Shown here piece by piece: positions 1 to 7,961 of a DNA stretch of 44,621 nucleotides; the first letter of the stretch is position 1, and each line of letters begins with the position of its first letter. Source of the DNA: Streptomyces sp. TRM68367. GTDB lineage: Bacteria; Actinomycetota; Actinomycetes; Streptomycetales; Streptomycetaceae. A program made the translations under genes and the position numbers. The notes under the pieces were generated by a model that was given only the letters and a program-made list of their open reading frames with translations, was not told the DNA's origin and ran no database searches. The DNA lies in assembly GCF_014495685.1 (NCBI RefSeq), contig NZ_JACTVI010000069.1, positions 1 to 44,621 of the forward strand. Reading direction: 5' to 3'.

Positions 1-197
1 CAAGAATCCGACGCCTCCCTGATCCTCGGAACCGAACAACGAATCGCTCTTGACCTTCACTGGGCAGGAGCCGTGCGACAGCCTCGCCATCTTCGCGTGG
101 AGGTTCCGAAACCCCCGGCGGACTCGGGCTGGGGTGAGCTTGTTCGGCTCGGTCTTCCTCTCCCACGGTCTGCGCAGGTCAGCGGCGAGTGGACGGG
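1..197 (-). pseudogene. C-terminal fragment of IS701-like transposase
   Basis: Read on the minus strand from the IS3 boundary, one frame gives RPLAADLRRPWERK followed by TEPNKLTPARVRRGFRNL. This resembles the conserved C-terminal tail of the IS701-type transposases common in Streptomyces (recalled, not searched). The N-terminal part of what looks like the same family lies on the other side of the IS3 element (1526-1914), and the large middle part is missing. After the RVRRGFRNL stretch the sequence stops resembling the family (ARLSHGSCPVKVKS), so the end may also be decayed. The fragment runs off the left edge of the window. Confidence 0.6.
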
Positions 198-228
198 TGA
201 GGTTCCCCCGCTGCGCGGGAGGGGCTGA

Positions 229-1151
229 CTAGCTGGTCAGGGCGGGTTGACGTGGTTTCAGGTTCACTGGTTCGGCCGCTGCCTGGTCGGCGTAGTGCTT
301 TTCCTCGAACTCGATGGGGCTGAGGTAGCCGAGCCGCTTCTGGATGCGGCGGGGGTTGTAGAAGCCGTCGATGTACTCGAAGAGCGCGAGATTCGCCTCG
401 GCCCTGGTCGTGAAGACGCGGCCACGGATGCACTCGGTCTTGATCAGCATCCACAGGTTCTCCGCCAGGGCATTGTCGAAGGAGTCGCCGACCGAGCCCA
501 TGGACGCCTGAACTCCTGCTCTGAGCAGGCGTGTTGTGAGCTTGATGGACGTGTATTGCGTGCCGTGGTCGGCATGGTGGACGAGTTCGCCGGGGGCGAC
601 CTCGCGGCTGGCCAGCGCGTACTCGAGGGAGGTGAGGACCAGGTCGGCGTCCGCGCGGGCGGAGGTCTCCCAGGCCACGACTCTGCGGGAGAAGGCATCA
701 CGGATCGCCGACAGCCACAGTGGCCCCTCCAGGGTGGGGATCATGGTCAGGTCGGTGACCCACAGCCGGTTCGGCGCGGGTGCCGTGAAGTCGCGTTGCA
801 CCAGGTCAGGGGCGAGGTCGGCGTCCGGATCGCGGCGGGTGAAGCCCTTGCTCCTGCGGGGTGGCTGATCCCGGCCAGGCCGGCCTGGCGCATGAGCCGC
901 TCGACCCGCTTGCGGCCGACGTGGACGCCCTCGCGCTTCAGGACGGCATGGACCCTGGGCGATCCGTAGATCCCGCCGGAGTCCTGGTGGATCTGCCGGA
1001 TCTGCCCGGTCAGCTCGGTGTCCTGGCGGCGCCGTTCACAGGGTTGCTCCTCGGACCGGCGCCAGCGGTAGTAGGTGGAGGAAGGGATGTGCAGTTCCCG
1101 GAGTACGGGCTCGACCCCCAGGTGCGGGTGCTCGTCGAGGAGCGCTCTCAC
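229..1151 (-). pseudogene. IS3 OrfB integrase-type transposase, frameshifted
   Basis: OrfB carries the DDE catalytic domain of IS3 transposases. The N-terminal half (747-1151) shows the HTH_21-like region with YGSPRVHAVLKREG and VERLMRQAGLAGIS. The C-terminal half (229 to about 830) gives LWVTDLTMIPT (first catalytic D), HHADHGTQYTS (second D) and SFDNALAENLWMLIKTE (catalytic E). The two halves are in different frames: near 830-855 the frame must change by one base to read SKGFTRRDPDADLAPDLVQRDF. This break is separate from the normal orfA/orfB -1 frameshift, so the element probably cannot transpose by itself. A sequencing error in a C-run is the alternative. Confidence 0.8.
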
Positions 1152-1456
1152 CTGGGCCGGGTCGGGTCGAGCTGCGCGGCGAAAAAAGCCGAGGCCGTCC
1201 GCAGGACCTCATTGGCACGGCGCAGTTCGCGCACCTCCCGCCGCAGCTGGACGAGCTCTTCCTTCTCCTCGGTGGTGAGCAGGTCGTCCCGCTCGCCGGC
1301 GTCCGCCTCGGCCTGCCGGATCCAGCCCCGCAGGGCCTCGTGATGCACGCCGAGTTCCTCGGCCATGCGACGGATCACGGGCTTCGGCTCGGCGGTCCGG
1401 TACATCCGCACCGCACGCTCACGCAACTCCAGCGGGTATTTCCTCGGGGCAGGCAT
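1148..1456 (-). CDS. IS3 OrfA (helix-turn-helix transposase subunit)
   Basis: The 102-residue protein MPAPRKYPLELRERAVRMYR... has the HTH_Tnp_1 fold of IS3 OrfA (residues about 5-55) followed by a Leu-rich coiled coil (VQLRREVRELRRANEVLRTASAFF) that acts as a leucine zipper in this family. The ATG at 1456 is chosen because the family begins there; upstream in-frame codons are outside the conserved region. Near its end the codons GCT TTT TTC form a T6 slippery run (1182-1187). A -1 shift there would fuse it to OrfB, the usual way IS3 elements make transposase. Confidence 0.85.
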   Translation of the reverse strand: MPAPRKYPLELRERAVRMYRTAEPKPVIRRMAEELGVHHEALRGWIRQAEADAGERDDLLTTEEKEELVQLRREVRELRRANEVLRTASAFFAAQLDPTRPR

Positions 1457-1525
1457 CGTCAGGGCTCCTCTCATGAAACCCATCTGACCTGCTGTCACCT
1501 CTCCTCGCATCTCGGGGGAACCTCA

Positions 1526-1914
1526 TCGCCCCGGCCATAGGTGTGGCAGAACGAGCGCTCCGGGCAGGTCGCGGCGTCCGGACGCAGCCACGGCGAGACG
1601 TCGACCGCCAGGACCAAGCGGCCGTCGGCCGCCTTCGGCAGCGACAGCCCCGCAATCGCCCGCCTGAGCCGGGCGACGTCCACACGGCCCCTGTTCAAGC
1701 CTCCGTACAAAGCGCCGTGGCCACGGCGGTGTTCCGGCGCGAGTGCCAGGTCCACCAGCGTCTTGACCGGGCCGTCCGTGCAAAGCAGCGCATCCACCAG
1801 CTCGAACAAGGCATCCCCGCGCCCGTTCAGGCACTCGTAGAACTCCGCCCGGAAGCGTGACAGCGTCGCGAACGCCTCCCGCTTCTCCGGCTGTTGCAAC
1901 ACACTCATCTCCAC
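1526..1914 (-). pseudogene. N-terminal fragment of IS701-like transposase
   Basis: A frame starting at GTG 1914 or ATG 1908 reads MSVLQQPEKREAFATLSRFR, then LALAPEHRRGHGALYGGLN and LVLAVDVSPWLRPDA, and breaks at FCHTYGRG where the IS3 inverted repeat begins. It resembles the N-terminus of IS701-like Streptomyces transposases, including the segment with the first catalytic Asp (AVDVSPW). Only about 130 of the usual roughly 400 residues remain. A C-terminal piece of a similar gene lies beyond the IS3 element at 1-197. Confidence 0.65.
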
Positions 1915-2048
1915 GGCCCCGGTCTGGTCAGGTGCATCCTTGGTCGGAGCACAGGATCAAACCGGGGCCGTCGCTGGCTCCGGCGGATGCCCATGTGAGC
2001 GACCAAGTTCGAGTTACATTTCGACCTGGCGCGCCGACAGCAGCAAGC

Positions 2049-2453
2049 TCAAGAGGCGCTGCGATCGCCGAGGTAGTTCGCGTACCCGTCGTCGTCGACC
2101 TCGAAAGGCCCTGGCGGAATGACGCAGAACTCGTTCCCCTCGGGATCGGCCATGACCAGGAAACCTCCAGCCGCATACTGGTCGAGCAGCCGACCGCCCA
2201 ATTTCTCCACTCGCACCTGCTCGGAAGCAGGGTCCGGCGAGGCAACATCGAAATGGACACGGTTCTTGCCGACCTTAGCTTCGGCGACCTTCTGGAAGCC
2301 GACCCCCGGACCATCGCCACGCGCGAGCCAGACATACGGGCCTGTCCTGGCCGCGATCGGTCTTCCCAGGAGCTCGGCCCAGAACGATGCCAACCGTTCC
2401 GGGTCAACGCAGTCGATGATGAGGTCCTTGATCTCCATCTGAGTGCCTGCCAT
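2049..2453 (-). CDS. VOC-family (glyoxalase-like) protein
   Basis: The product is 134 residues: MEIKDLIIDCVDPERLASFWAELLG (first beta-alpha unit, including the typical DCxDPxxLAxFW start), GPYVWLARGDGPGVGFQKV, KNRVHFDVASPDPASEQVRVEKLGG, then FLVMADPEGNEFCVIPPGPFEVDD. This is the vicinal oxygen chelate fold. A His (NRVHFDV) and a Glu (GNEFCV) stand where metal ligands usually are. VOC proteins include dioxygenases, isomerases and antibiotic-binding proteins, and the substrate cannot be told here. The open frame continues upstream but is unconserved. ATG 2453 or ATG 2438 are the plausible starts. It diverges from the gene at 2676. Confidence 0.85.
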   Translation of the reverse strand: MAGTQMEIKDLIIDCVDPERLASFWAELLGRPIAARTGPYVWLARGDGPGVGFQKVAEAKVGKNRVHFDVASPDPASEQVRVEKLGGRLLDQYAAGGFLVMADPEGNEFCVIPPGPFEVDDDGYANYLGDRSAS

Positions 2454-2540
2454 GGATCGATCTTCGCAGGACGCGGGACTCACCCCGGCCGGAGTCAGCA
2501 AGCCCAGACACCGTCGGCTGACAGGCACAGACGTTAAACG

Positions 2541-2557
2541 ACAAGCTAAATGCTTGT
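2541..2557. promoter_or_regulatory. Palindrome between divergent genes (possible operator)
   Basis: ACAAGC-TAAAT-GCTTGT is a perfect 6-5-6 inverted repeat in the 222-bp gap between the VOC gene (minus) and the DUF4440-type gene (plus). Its position suits an operator shared by both, but no regulator gene is adjacent. The remainder of the gap holds nothing else I can name. Confidence 0.35.
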
Positions 2558-2675
2558 TGCTGAACTGACGGCGGTTGAACGCCTGGCAGCGGTTGGGTGC
2601 CCGCTGGCGTGTACAGCCGCGTGGGTCTCCCGCAAACTCAGATGCCTGGCGGCTCTGGTGTGTTAGTTGTTGAGG

Positions 2676-3068
2676 ATGGAACCTGATCTCGTTACCGACG
2701 AGCGACTGCACGGTGTTCTCGACGAGCTCGTTCGTAGGGAACCGCTCTTCCACAGGCCAGAGTTCGGAACGACACGCGCCGATTTCGAAGCCATGACGGT
2801 GCCCGATTTCTGGGAGACGGGTGCGTCGGGGCGGCGCTACAGCCGCGCGTACGTGCTGGACGTCCTTGAGGAGCGCTACAAGGAACCACCGGTCGAGGAG
2901 TGGGAGACAGCCGATTTCCATTGCCGGGAGTTGGCCGCTGACCTGTATCTCCTGACGTACACCCTGGATTTCAAGGGCCGGAAAACACGGTGGGCGACGA
3001 TCTGGCAGCACTACACCGGCGACTGGAAGATCGTCTACCACCAGGGCACCGTCGTTCAGGATTCGTGA
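2676..3068 (+). CDS. DUF4440 / NTF2-like family protein
   Basis: The 130-residue protein MEPDLVTDERLHGVLDELV... matches the DUF4440/SnoaL-like pattern: an N-terminal helix with REPLFHRPEFG, then FWETGASGRRYSRAYVLDVL, a beta-sheet with DFHCRELAADLYLLTYTLD, and the ending TIWQHYTGDWKIVYHQGTVV. This is a small cone-shaped fold that usually binds a small ligand or forms a dimer, and no catalytic role is evident. ATG 2676 is preferred over the TTG at 2667. It appears monocistronic and diverges from the VOC gene. Confidence 0.8.
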   Translation: MEPDLVTDERLHGVLDELVRREPLFHRPEFGTTRADFEAMTVPDFWETGASGRRYSRAYVLDVLEERYKEPPVEEWETADFHCRELAADLYLLTYTLDFKGRKTRWATIWQHYTGDWKIVYHQGTVVQDS

Positions 3069-3401
3069 ACAGTGAGCGCGTGACACGGGTACGAGCGGCT
3101 TGGCCAGGCCGACGACGCTGACGATTGTGGTGGCGGTACAGCAGCGATATACAGCAACCACAGCGACCGCCCCCGTCCGGCAGCGTCCTTGTAGAGGCGT
3201 AGCACGACCGTTATGCCCCTCACCGACCGATCCACATAGAGCTACGGATCAGAAGGTGCGGCCATGGTGTGCGCACCACAAGCGCACCAGATCGAGCGGG
3301 GAACCGCGGGGAACCACGGTGAAGGCGGCCCATCCTCGCGAGGCCTCACCGTGACCGTTCGCGCAGGTCAGCGTCCAAAGGAACCACAAATGATCGCAGC
3401 T

Positions 3402-3703
3402 TCTGGCGGCTGAACGAAAGCGCCGTCGTCGCCGCCGAGGAGGCCAACGCCTGCGGTGCGCGGGTCTTCGCCATCACCGATGCCGCCAGCCCCGCCCTGG
3501 CAGCCGCCGCCGAACAGGTCTTGCTCGTACCCGCTGAGGGCGTGGCGTTCTTTCCGTCACTGACCGCGGCCACATCCCTGGCACTGGCAGTCGTCACCGA
3601 ACTGGCGGGCATCGACCCGGTCAGGACGAAGGCCGCCATTGAGCGTGCCGAGGCCCAGTGGCTCCGCTTCGGCCTGCTCCACCGCCAGCCGCGCACCCGC
3701 TGA
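3402..3703 (+). pseudogene. SIS-domain remnant of an RpiR-type regulator
   Basis: An open frame without a proper start reads WRLNESAVVAAEEANACG, ARVFAITDAASPALAAAAEQ, VLLVPAEGVAFFPSLTAATS and ends ...AQWLRFGLLHRQPRTR. This is the C-terminal half of a sugar isomerase (SIS) domain, including the AITD and ...AAEQVLLVP strands, as in RpiR/MurR-type regulators. The N-terminal HTH domain and the first half of SIS are absent upstream. It is probably a relic of a sugar-metabolism regulator left by rearrangement. Confidence 0.65.
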
Positions 3704-4362
3704 GGACGGTGCTGCGGGCACGTAGCTCTGGGCGGTGTGGTGGGCCGCGGACACACGGCCGCGAGCCCACCGTCCACGGACGGCAAGACCGTACCCAGCG
3801 CCAGCAACACCGTCCGGCTGTGGAAGCTCTCTTGAGGGGGCACCAGGGCTGCGTAGCCCCAACACTCGGTCGGTAGTAGGGCTCAGCGCCTTCGCGGGCG
3901 CGTTCCAGGACCTGGTAGGCCGTTGCCTGGCTACCGAAGAGGATCTCGGTGAAACCAGCGACGCTGTGCTCGCCGACGCTGCTTTCCTGACGAAGTGGGC
4001 CTGCTGGCGGACCACCATACCTGCCTTTCAGCTCCCTTACGGCCTGGCCACCGCCATCCCCTCGCGCGTCCTCAAGCGCAGGAGCCCCCCTCGACTTCGG
4101 TGAAGCGGCAGCGCGCACGGAGCTCGATCACCGACCGGGCGACGTCCTCGGATACCGATGGACGAACGTGCCTGACGAACCCGTGAGTACCATGCAGGCG
4201 AGCAGCAAACGGTCCACTGGCTTTATCGGTGAGTCCTGACACCGGGTGTCGATCGGCGGCGACGCCGCTCGGTGTCGGTGGAGAGTGATATCGCCGAGCC
4301 TACGAGTCGGAGCCCAGCTGACTGGGATCCCCCTGCAGATCACCAAACTGTCGCGGGTCGAG
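3704..4362. other. Gap without a supported gene
   Basis: Both strands have long open frames here, as expected in high-GC DNA, but none has a recognisable domain, a good ribosome-binding site or a convincing codon pattern. One minus-strand stretch (about 3890-3990, reading SVGEHSVAGFTEILFGSQATA) looks protein-like and could be another decayed gene. The region 3069-3401 before the SIS remnant is equally empty. Confidence 0.4.
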
Positions 4363-4638
4363 ATGACGGACCCCGGAGATGACCAGCCACGGCACTGGAC
4401 ACTCCTGGAATTTTCCGCCGAGGAGTCCGCTGCCCAGCGGCTCGCGGATCAGCTCTCTTCCTGCCTCGCCTCATCGGGAGGTTGGTACACGGACTTCCAC
4501 ACCGCTGACGAAACGTTCGTGATCTTTGCCAACAAGGTCTTCCGCTACCCCCGCGGGCAAGCCGAAGGCCGCAGCGAGGCTCAGCAATATGGACGCTCTG
4601 TCGGCGTCCCCGAGCCGCAACTGGACTGGCAGGTCTGA
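4363..4638 (+). CDS. Small hypothetical protein
   Basis: The 91-residue protein begins MTDPGDDQPRHWTLLEFSAE, continues ESAAQRLADQLSSCLASSGG and WYTDFHTADETFVIFANKVF, and ends near VPEPQLDWQV. I recognise no domain with certainty. The pattern (a hydrophilic start, a helix, then two beta-strands with WYTDF and TFVIF) recalls short Streptomyces proteins often found near toxin or transport genes, but I assign no function. ATG 4363 is picked because the conserved-looking part starts there; an in-frame start at 4246 would add unrelated residues. A terminator-like hairpin follows directly. Confidence 0.6.
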   Translation: MTDPGDDQPRHWTLLEFSAEESAAQRLADQLSSCLASSGGWYTDFHTADETFVIFANKVFRYPRGQAEGRSEAQQYGRSVGVPEPQLDWQV

Positions 4639-4641
4639 CCT

Positions 4642-4665
4642 CGGGCTCCGCGAGAGCGGAGCCCG
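4642..4665 (+). terminator. Hairpin after the small hypothetical gene
   Basis: CGGGCTCCG-CGAGAG-CGGAGCCCG is a perfect 9-bp stem with a 6-base loop starting 4 nt after the stop codon at 4638. There is no U-tract, which is common for actinobacterial terminators. It lies just outside the left end of the IS1182 element. Confidence 0.6.
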
Positions 4666-4669
4666 ACCT

Positions 4670-6506
4670 CAGCTTGACTCTGTCGGGGATCTTGGCGTTT
4701 CCCGGTGCCTGAGCGTGATCAACGGGCATGCTCGGGGCTGTTCCGAAGGCCGATGTAGTTGTTGGGGTGTCCGTTGTCCCTCCGTCCCCGTTCCGGTGAG
4801 CAAGTCCCTTCTCTGACCGCGCAGATCGCGCGAGCGAGCAACCCGGACGGCACGGCGGCGATATGGGTGCGGGACCGGTTGGACGGGCTGTGGCACGACG
4901 AGGACTTCGCCGACTGGTACCCGCGCGACGGCCGTCCCGGTCTTTCGCCCGCCCAGCTGGCCACCGTCTGCGTGCTGCAATTCCTGCTTGGTCTGTCGGA
5001 CCGGCAAGCAGCAGAATCGGTCCGCTGCCGTATCGATTTCAAATACGCCCTGGCCATGGAGCTGGACGATCCCGGCTTCCACCACAGTGTGCTGGCCGAC
5101 TTCCGCGAGCGCGTCGCCCAGGACGACCGTGCCGACCGTCTCCTCGACCTGGCGCTCGCCCGTCTGAAGGAGGCCGGACTCGTACGCGAGCGCACCACGC
5201 AGAGCACCGATTCCACCCATGTCCTGGCCGCGGTGCGCGACCTGACCCGGATGGAACTGGTCACCGAGGCGGTCCGCGCCGCGCTGGAAGAAACGGCCCG
5301 TACGGCCGGGCACCTGCTGGTCGGCTTGGTGGATGAGGAGTGGGGGCGCCGCTACGGCCGTCCGGTCCGCCTGGGCAAGAACCCCGCCTGGCCCAAGACC
5401 AGGATCCTCGCCGCCGGCGACGACGCCTGCCGACTGCTGGAGCGCCTCCACCAGCACGGACCGGGCTACCGTCCTGGCCCGCAGGCCGAGGCCCTGCGGC
5501 AGATCGTCATGCAGAACTACTACCGCGACGCGGCAGGCCGCCTGCGCTGGCGCACCGCCGACGACGGCGGCCTGCCGCCCTCGTCCTCGGCGATCGTCTT
5601 CCCCTACGACACCACAGCGCGCTACGTCCGCCACGGGCACATCATCCGCTGGAAGGGGTTCGCCGCGCATGTCACCGAGACGTGTGCCTCCGACAGCGTC
5701 AACGTGATCACGGACGTGGCCACCACCACGGCCGCCACCAACGACGCCCAGGCCCTGCCCGGCATCCACACCCGCCTGGCGCGCCGCGGGCTGCTGCCCG
5801 CCGAGCACCTGGTCGACGGCGGCTACACGTCCCTGGTCCACCTGGAGCGGGCCGAGCGCGAACACCAGGTCACCGTCAGCGGGCCGTTGCCGGGCAACCC
5901 CACCCGCCAGCACCGCAGGAACGAGGGCTTCGACCGGGACGACTTCCACATCGACTTCGACCGCCGGCAGGTCACGTGTCCCCGGGGCCAGGTCAGCCAG
6001 GGCTGGCACGGCCCCTACCCGACATCCTCGCCCACTGCCGCCCCGCTGATCGTGGCGCGGTTCACCAAGGGCCAGTGCCAGCCGTGTCCGGACCGCCCTC
6101 GGTGCACCAACTCCCGCGAAAGCGCCCGGAACGTGGGCTTTCCCCCGCGAGAACTCAGCGATCTGCAAGTCCGCGTCCGCGCCGAGCAGCAGAAACCCGA
6201 CTGGAAGGCCCGCTACGCGGTCCGCTCCGGAGTGGAAGGCACCATCAACGAGTTCGCCCACGGACACGGCATGCGCCACTGCCGCTTCCGAGGACACCCG
6301 AAAGCCCACCTGCAACATGTGCTCACGGCGATCGCAGTGAACATCGAGCGCCTCAGCGGCCTGTCACCGACGGAGGAAACCCCTCACCACGGCCACCGAC
6401 CGCCTTCCAAACCTTCCTGGACGAGCACGAGATCCCTCGGTCGAAATCCTGGCGCACCCTGGGTAGTTGACCTGGCTACCCCAAGATCCCCGACAGACTC
6501 AAGCTG
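4670..6506 (+). mobile_element. IS1182-family insertion sequence
   Basis: Terminal inverted repeats of about 26 bp (4670-4695 and 6481-6506, one mismatch) read CAGCTTGA..TCTGTCGGGG.. inward from each end. They enclose one long transposase gene, as in IS1182. The element is about 1.84 kb. Its right end lies 2 bp past the stop codon of the epimerase gene, so that gene is not interrupted. I see no clear target-site duplication. Confidence 0.85.
4759..6470 (+). pseudogene. IS1182 transposase with late frameshift
   Basis: The first about 540 residues form a complete IS1182 transposase: N-terminal DUF772-type helical domain (WYPRDGRPGLSPAQLATVC, LSDRQAAESVRCRIDFKYAL, FHHSVLADFRERV), first catalytic D in TQSTDSTHV, second in EHLVDGGYTS, a Cys cluster (CQPCPDRPRC), and the final E region in RSGVEGTINEFAHGHGMR. 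At about 6385-6400 the frame must shift to read the expected ending PPTAFQTFLDEHEIPRSKSW, which stops at 6470. Unshifted, the frame runs on into unrelated sequence. The start is a TTG at 4759 or 4771. All catalytic parts precede the break, so residual activity is possible. Confidence 0.8.
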
Positions 6507-6508
6507 CG

Positions 6509-7525
6509 TCACGACAGGGAGGCCAGGATCTTGGCCTCCTTCTCCGGGGCGATCCCGTGCTCTGCCCACCTCGGGTGGTCCACGGGTCGCTCATCCCGGG
6601 CGAGCCATGCCCACGTGTCCCGGACCGTCTCAGCGATCGGCCGGCACCGCAGACCCGCCGCGACCGCCCGCCCGGAGTCCACCGACCACACCCCAGCGTG
6701 CGTGCGCCACAGCGGCAGCTCCGTCCACTGCGTGACGCCCTGCTCGATCAGGAGCTCCGGCGCCACCCACACCGGACGGCCGGTGCTGTCCGTCACCTCC
6801 AAGCATGCGGCGAGGAAGTCCGCGAAGGTGATCCCCTCCGGATGGGTGAGGTTGTAGCCGCCGCTCGTGGAGGCCGCGGCCTGGTCCACCGCGAACGCGG
6901 CAACGTCCCGCACGTCCACCGGCTGGATGCGCTGCTTGGCCGGGGCCGGGGCCACGATGCGCGCGCCCCGCTGGACACGGTGCAGCCACCAGGGCAGGCG
7001 GCCGACGTACTCCCCCGGCCCGAGGATCACGCCCGGCCGCAGGAACACCGCGGCCTCCCCGAAAGCCTCCGTCACCGCACGTTCGCCGCCAGCCTTCTGG
7101 AAGCCGTACGTCGTGGGGCTGCCGTCCTCGCCCGTATACCCATACGTCTCATCCGCGTCCGGCGGGCACTGAAGCAGCGGGGAAGCATCCGTCAACGACT
7201 GGTGCGGCCAACCCTCGTACACGGACACCGTGGAGATGTGGACCCACCGCTGCGCCACGGGCCGGAGCGCAGTGGTGGACAGCAGGACGTCACGGGGCGG
7301 GAAGTCGGAGCTGGACGTGTCGATCACCGCATCCCACGGGCCATGCCCGGCGAGGCGGTCCAGGTCCTCCGGGACCGTACGGTCACCGTGAACCGGCTGG
7401 ACTCCTGCAACGTCCCGACTGGAGCGCCCACGGTTGAAGGTGGTGACCTCCCACCCCCTCGCAAGGGCCTGCTCTGCAATGGACTTGCCCAGGAACCAGG
7501 TTCCGCCGATCACCAAAATGCGCAT
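6509..7525 (-). CDS. NAD-dependent epimerase/dehydratase
   Basis: The 338-residue extended short-chain dehydrogenase has the N-terminal Rossmann motif MRILVIGGTWFLGKSIAEQA (GxxGxxG class), a catalytic-type YxxxK in TTYGFQKAGGERAV, a Ser/Thr strand HISTVSVY before it, and FLRPGVILGPGEYVGRLPWW, typical of sugar-nucleotide epimerase relatives. Family members act on NDP-sugars or modify reduced nucleotide substrates, and the substrate is not apparent. The gene ends 2 bp from the IS1182 right end. A perfect inverted repeat (7554-7574) lies just upstream of its start. It may be the last host gene or a cargo gene of the prophage. Confidence 0.85.
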   Translation of the reverse strand: MRILVIGGTWFLGKSIAEQALARGWEVTTFNRGRSSRDVAGVQPVHGDRTVPEDLDRLAGHGPWDAVIDTSSSDFPPRDVLLSTTALRPVAQRWVHISTVSVYEGWPHQSLTDASPLLQCPPDADETYGYTGEDGSPTTYGFQKAGGERAVTEAFGEAAVFLRPGVILGPGEYVGRLPWWLHRVQRGARIVAPAPAKQRIQPVDVRDVAAFAVDQAAASTSGGYNLTHPEGITFADFLAACLEVTDSTGRPVWVAPELLIEQGVTQWTELPLWRTHAGVWSVDSGRAVAAGLRCRPIAETVRDTWAWLARDERPVDHPRWAEHGIAPEKEAKILASLS

Positions 7526-7553
7526 GGTTCCGATCCTGCCGTCCCGACGGCAT

Positions 7554-7574
7554 CAGGGGGAAGTGCACCCCCTG
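7554..7574. repeat. Inverted repeat upstream of the epimerase gene
   Basis: CAGGGGG-AAGTGCA-CCCCCTG: a perfect 7-bp stem with a 7-base loop, 28 bp upstream of the epimerase start on the minus strand and 20 bp before the RecA-NDp-type promoter on the plus strand. It could be an operator or a leader hairpin. Confidence 0.35.
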
Positions 7575-7594
7575 CCAGCGGCCCCACGGCCCGA

Positions 7595-7616
7595 TGTCAG
7601 TGCCGCGCCGTACGGT
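7595..7616 (+). promoter_or_regulatory. RecA-NDp (PafBC-type) DNA-damage promoter
   Basis: TGTCAGTG, eight bases, TACGGT matches the published actinobacterial RecA-independent damage promoter (tTGTCRgtg-N8-TAnnnT) exactly in spacing. The -10 box ends 6 nt before the ATG at 7623, so the transcript should be leaderless. A 23-bp identical copy stands in the opposite orientation at 7890-7912. Confidence 0.75.
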
Positions 7617-7622
7617 GTTCCT

Positions 7623-7796
7623 ATGTCCCCTCTTCCTCGGCCTGACGGCCAGGTGACGCCTGCCCTCAGCGACATCAACGACCTGATCCGCAGCCTCATG
7701 GACCAGCCCACCAGCGAGGAGCGCACCGCGGCCTACGCCGAACTCCTCACCCAGTGGGCGAACGTCAGCCAGGACGACGTGGAGCCTGCCGCGTAA
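7623..7796 (+). CDS. Small leaderless damage-promoter protein
   Basis: The 57-residue acidic protein starts MSPLPRPDGQVTPALSDIND, continues with LIRSLMDQPTSEERTAAYAE and ends QDDVEPAA. It looks alpha-helical, with no membrane segment or signal peptide and no family I can name. It is one of only two phage-region genes on the plus strand. There is no Shine-Dalgarno sequence, and the ATG lies where transcription from the RecA-NDp-type promoter should begin. A strong hairpin terminator follows. Expression upon DNA damage is inferred from the promoter alone. A role in induction or damage response is possible but unproven. Confidence 0.7.
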   Translation: MSPLPRPDGQVTPALSDINDLIRSLMDQPTSEERTAAYAELLTQWANVSQDDVEPAA

Positions 7797-7801
7797 TGGG
7801 T

Positions 7802-7838
7802 TGCGCCCCCTGCTCGGCTCATCGAGCGAGGGGGCGCA
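7802..7838 (+). terminator. Strong hairpin terminator
   Basis: TGCGCCCCCTGCTCG pairs with CGAGCGAGGGGGCGCA (one bulged base) around a short loop. It begins 6 nt after the TAA of the small plus-strand gene and is nearly symmetric, so it could stop transcription from either side. Confidence 0.7.
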
Positions 7839-7890
7839 CCAAGGCCCTACCGGCCGCAGCAGCCAGAAGCGAACGGATAGGAATACCGCC

Positions 7891-7912
7891 ACCGTACGGC
7901 GCGGCACTGACA
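7891..7912 (-). promoter_or_regulatory. Second RecA-NDp-type promoter, inverted copy
   Basis: On the minus strand TGTCAGTG-N8-TACGGT is identical to the promoter at 7595 over 23 bases. The predicted start of transcription (about 7884) has no ATG, and the downstream sequence keeps only a decayed match (TTCCTATCC against TTCCTATGTCC). It therefore either makes an antisense transcript over the small gene at 7623, reads toward the epimerase gene, or is a relic of a duplicated promoter-gene unit. Confidence 0.6.
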
Positions 7913-7961
7913 ACGATCAGCGGCCGGGGTGCGCCTGCTCGAAGTGCTCGGCGATCGCACC

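Larger units (their letters stand above)
198..1525 (-). mobile_element. IS3-family insertion sequence
   Basis: Inverted repeats bound the element: TGAGGTTCCCCCG at 198-210 and its complement at 1513-1525, with imperfect similarity continuing inward to GGTCAG. Between them on the minus strand lie an orfA/orfB pair in the usual IS3 arrangement, with a run of six T at 1182-1187 in the overlap. The flanking bases show no obvious 3-4 bp target duplication. The flanks are different ends of a broken transposase gene, which suggests a deletion or recombination next to the element after insertion. The element is about 1.33 kb, normal for IS3. Confidence 0.85.

Noticed and set aside
2454..3161. Upstream extension of the VOC frame to 370 residues
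   Set aside because: Overlaps the DUF4440-type gene antisense; the VOC fold is complete from 2453.
4669..6318. Long minus-strand frame (549 codons) through the IS1182 element
   Set aside because: It is the shadow of the transposase, which has conserved catalytic motifs; the minus frame has no domain and Val/Gly/Ala/Arg-biased composition.
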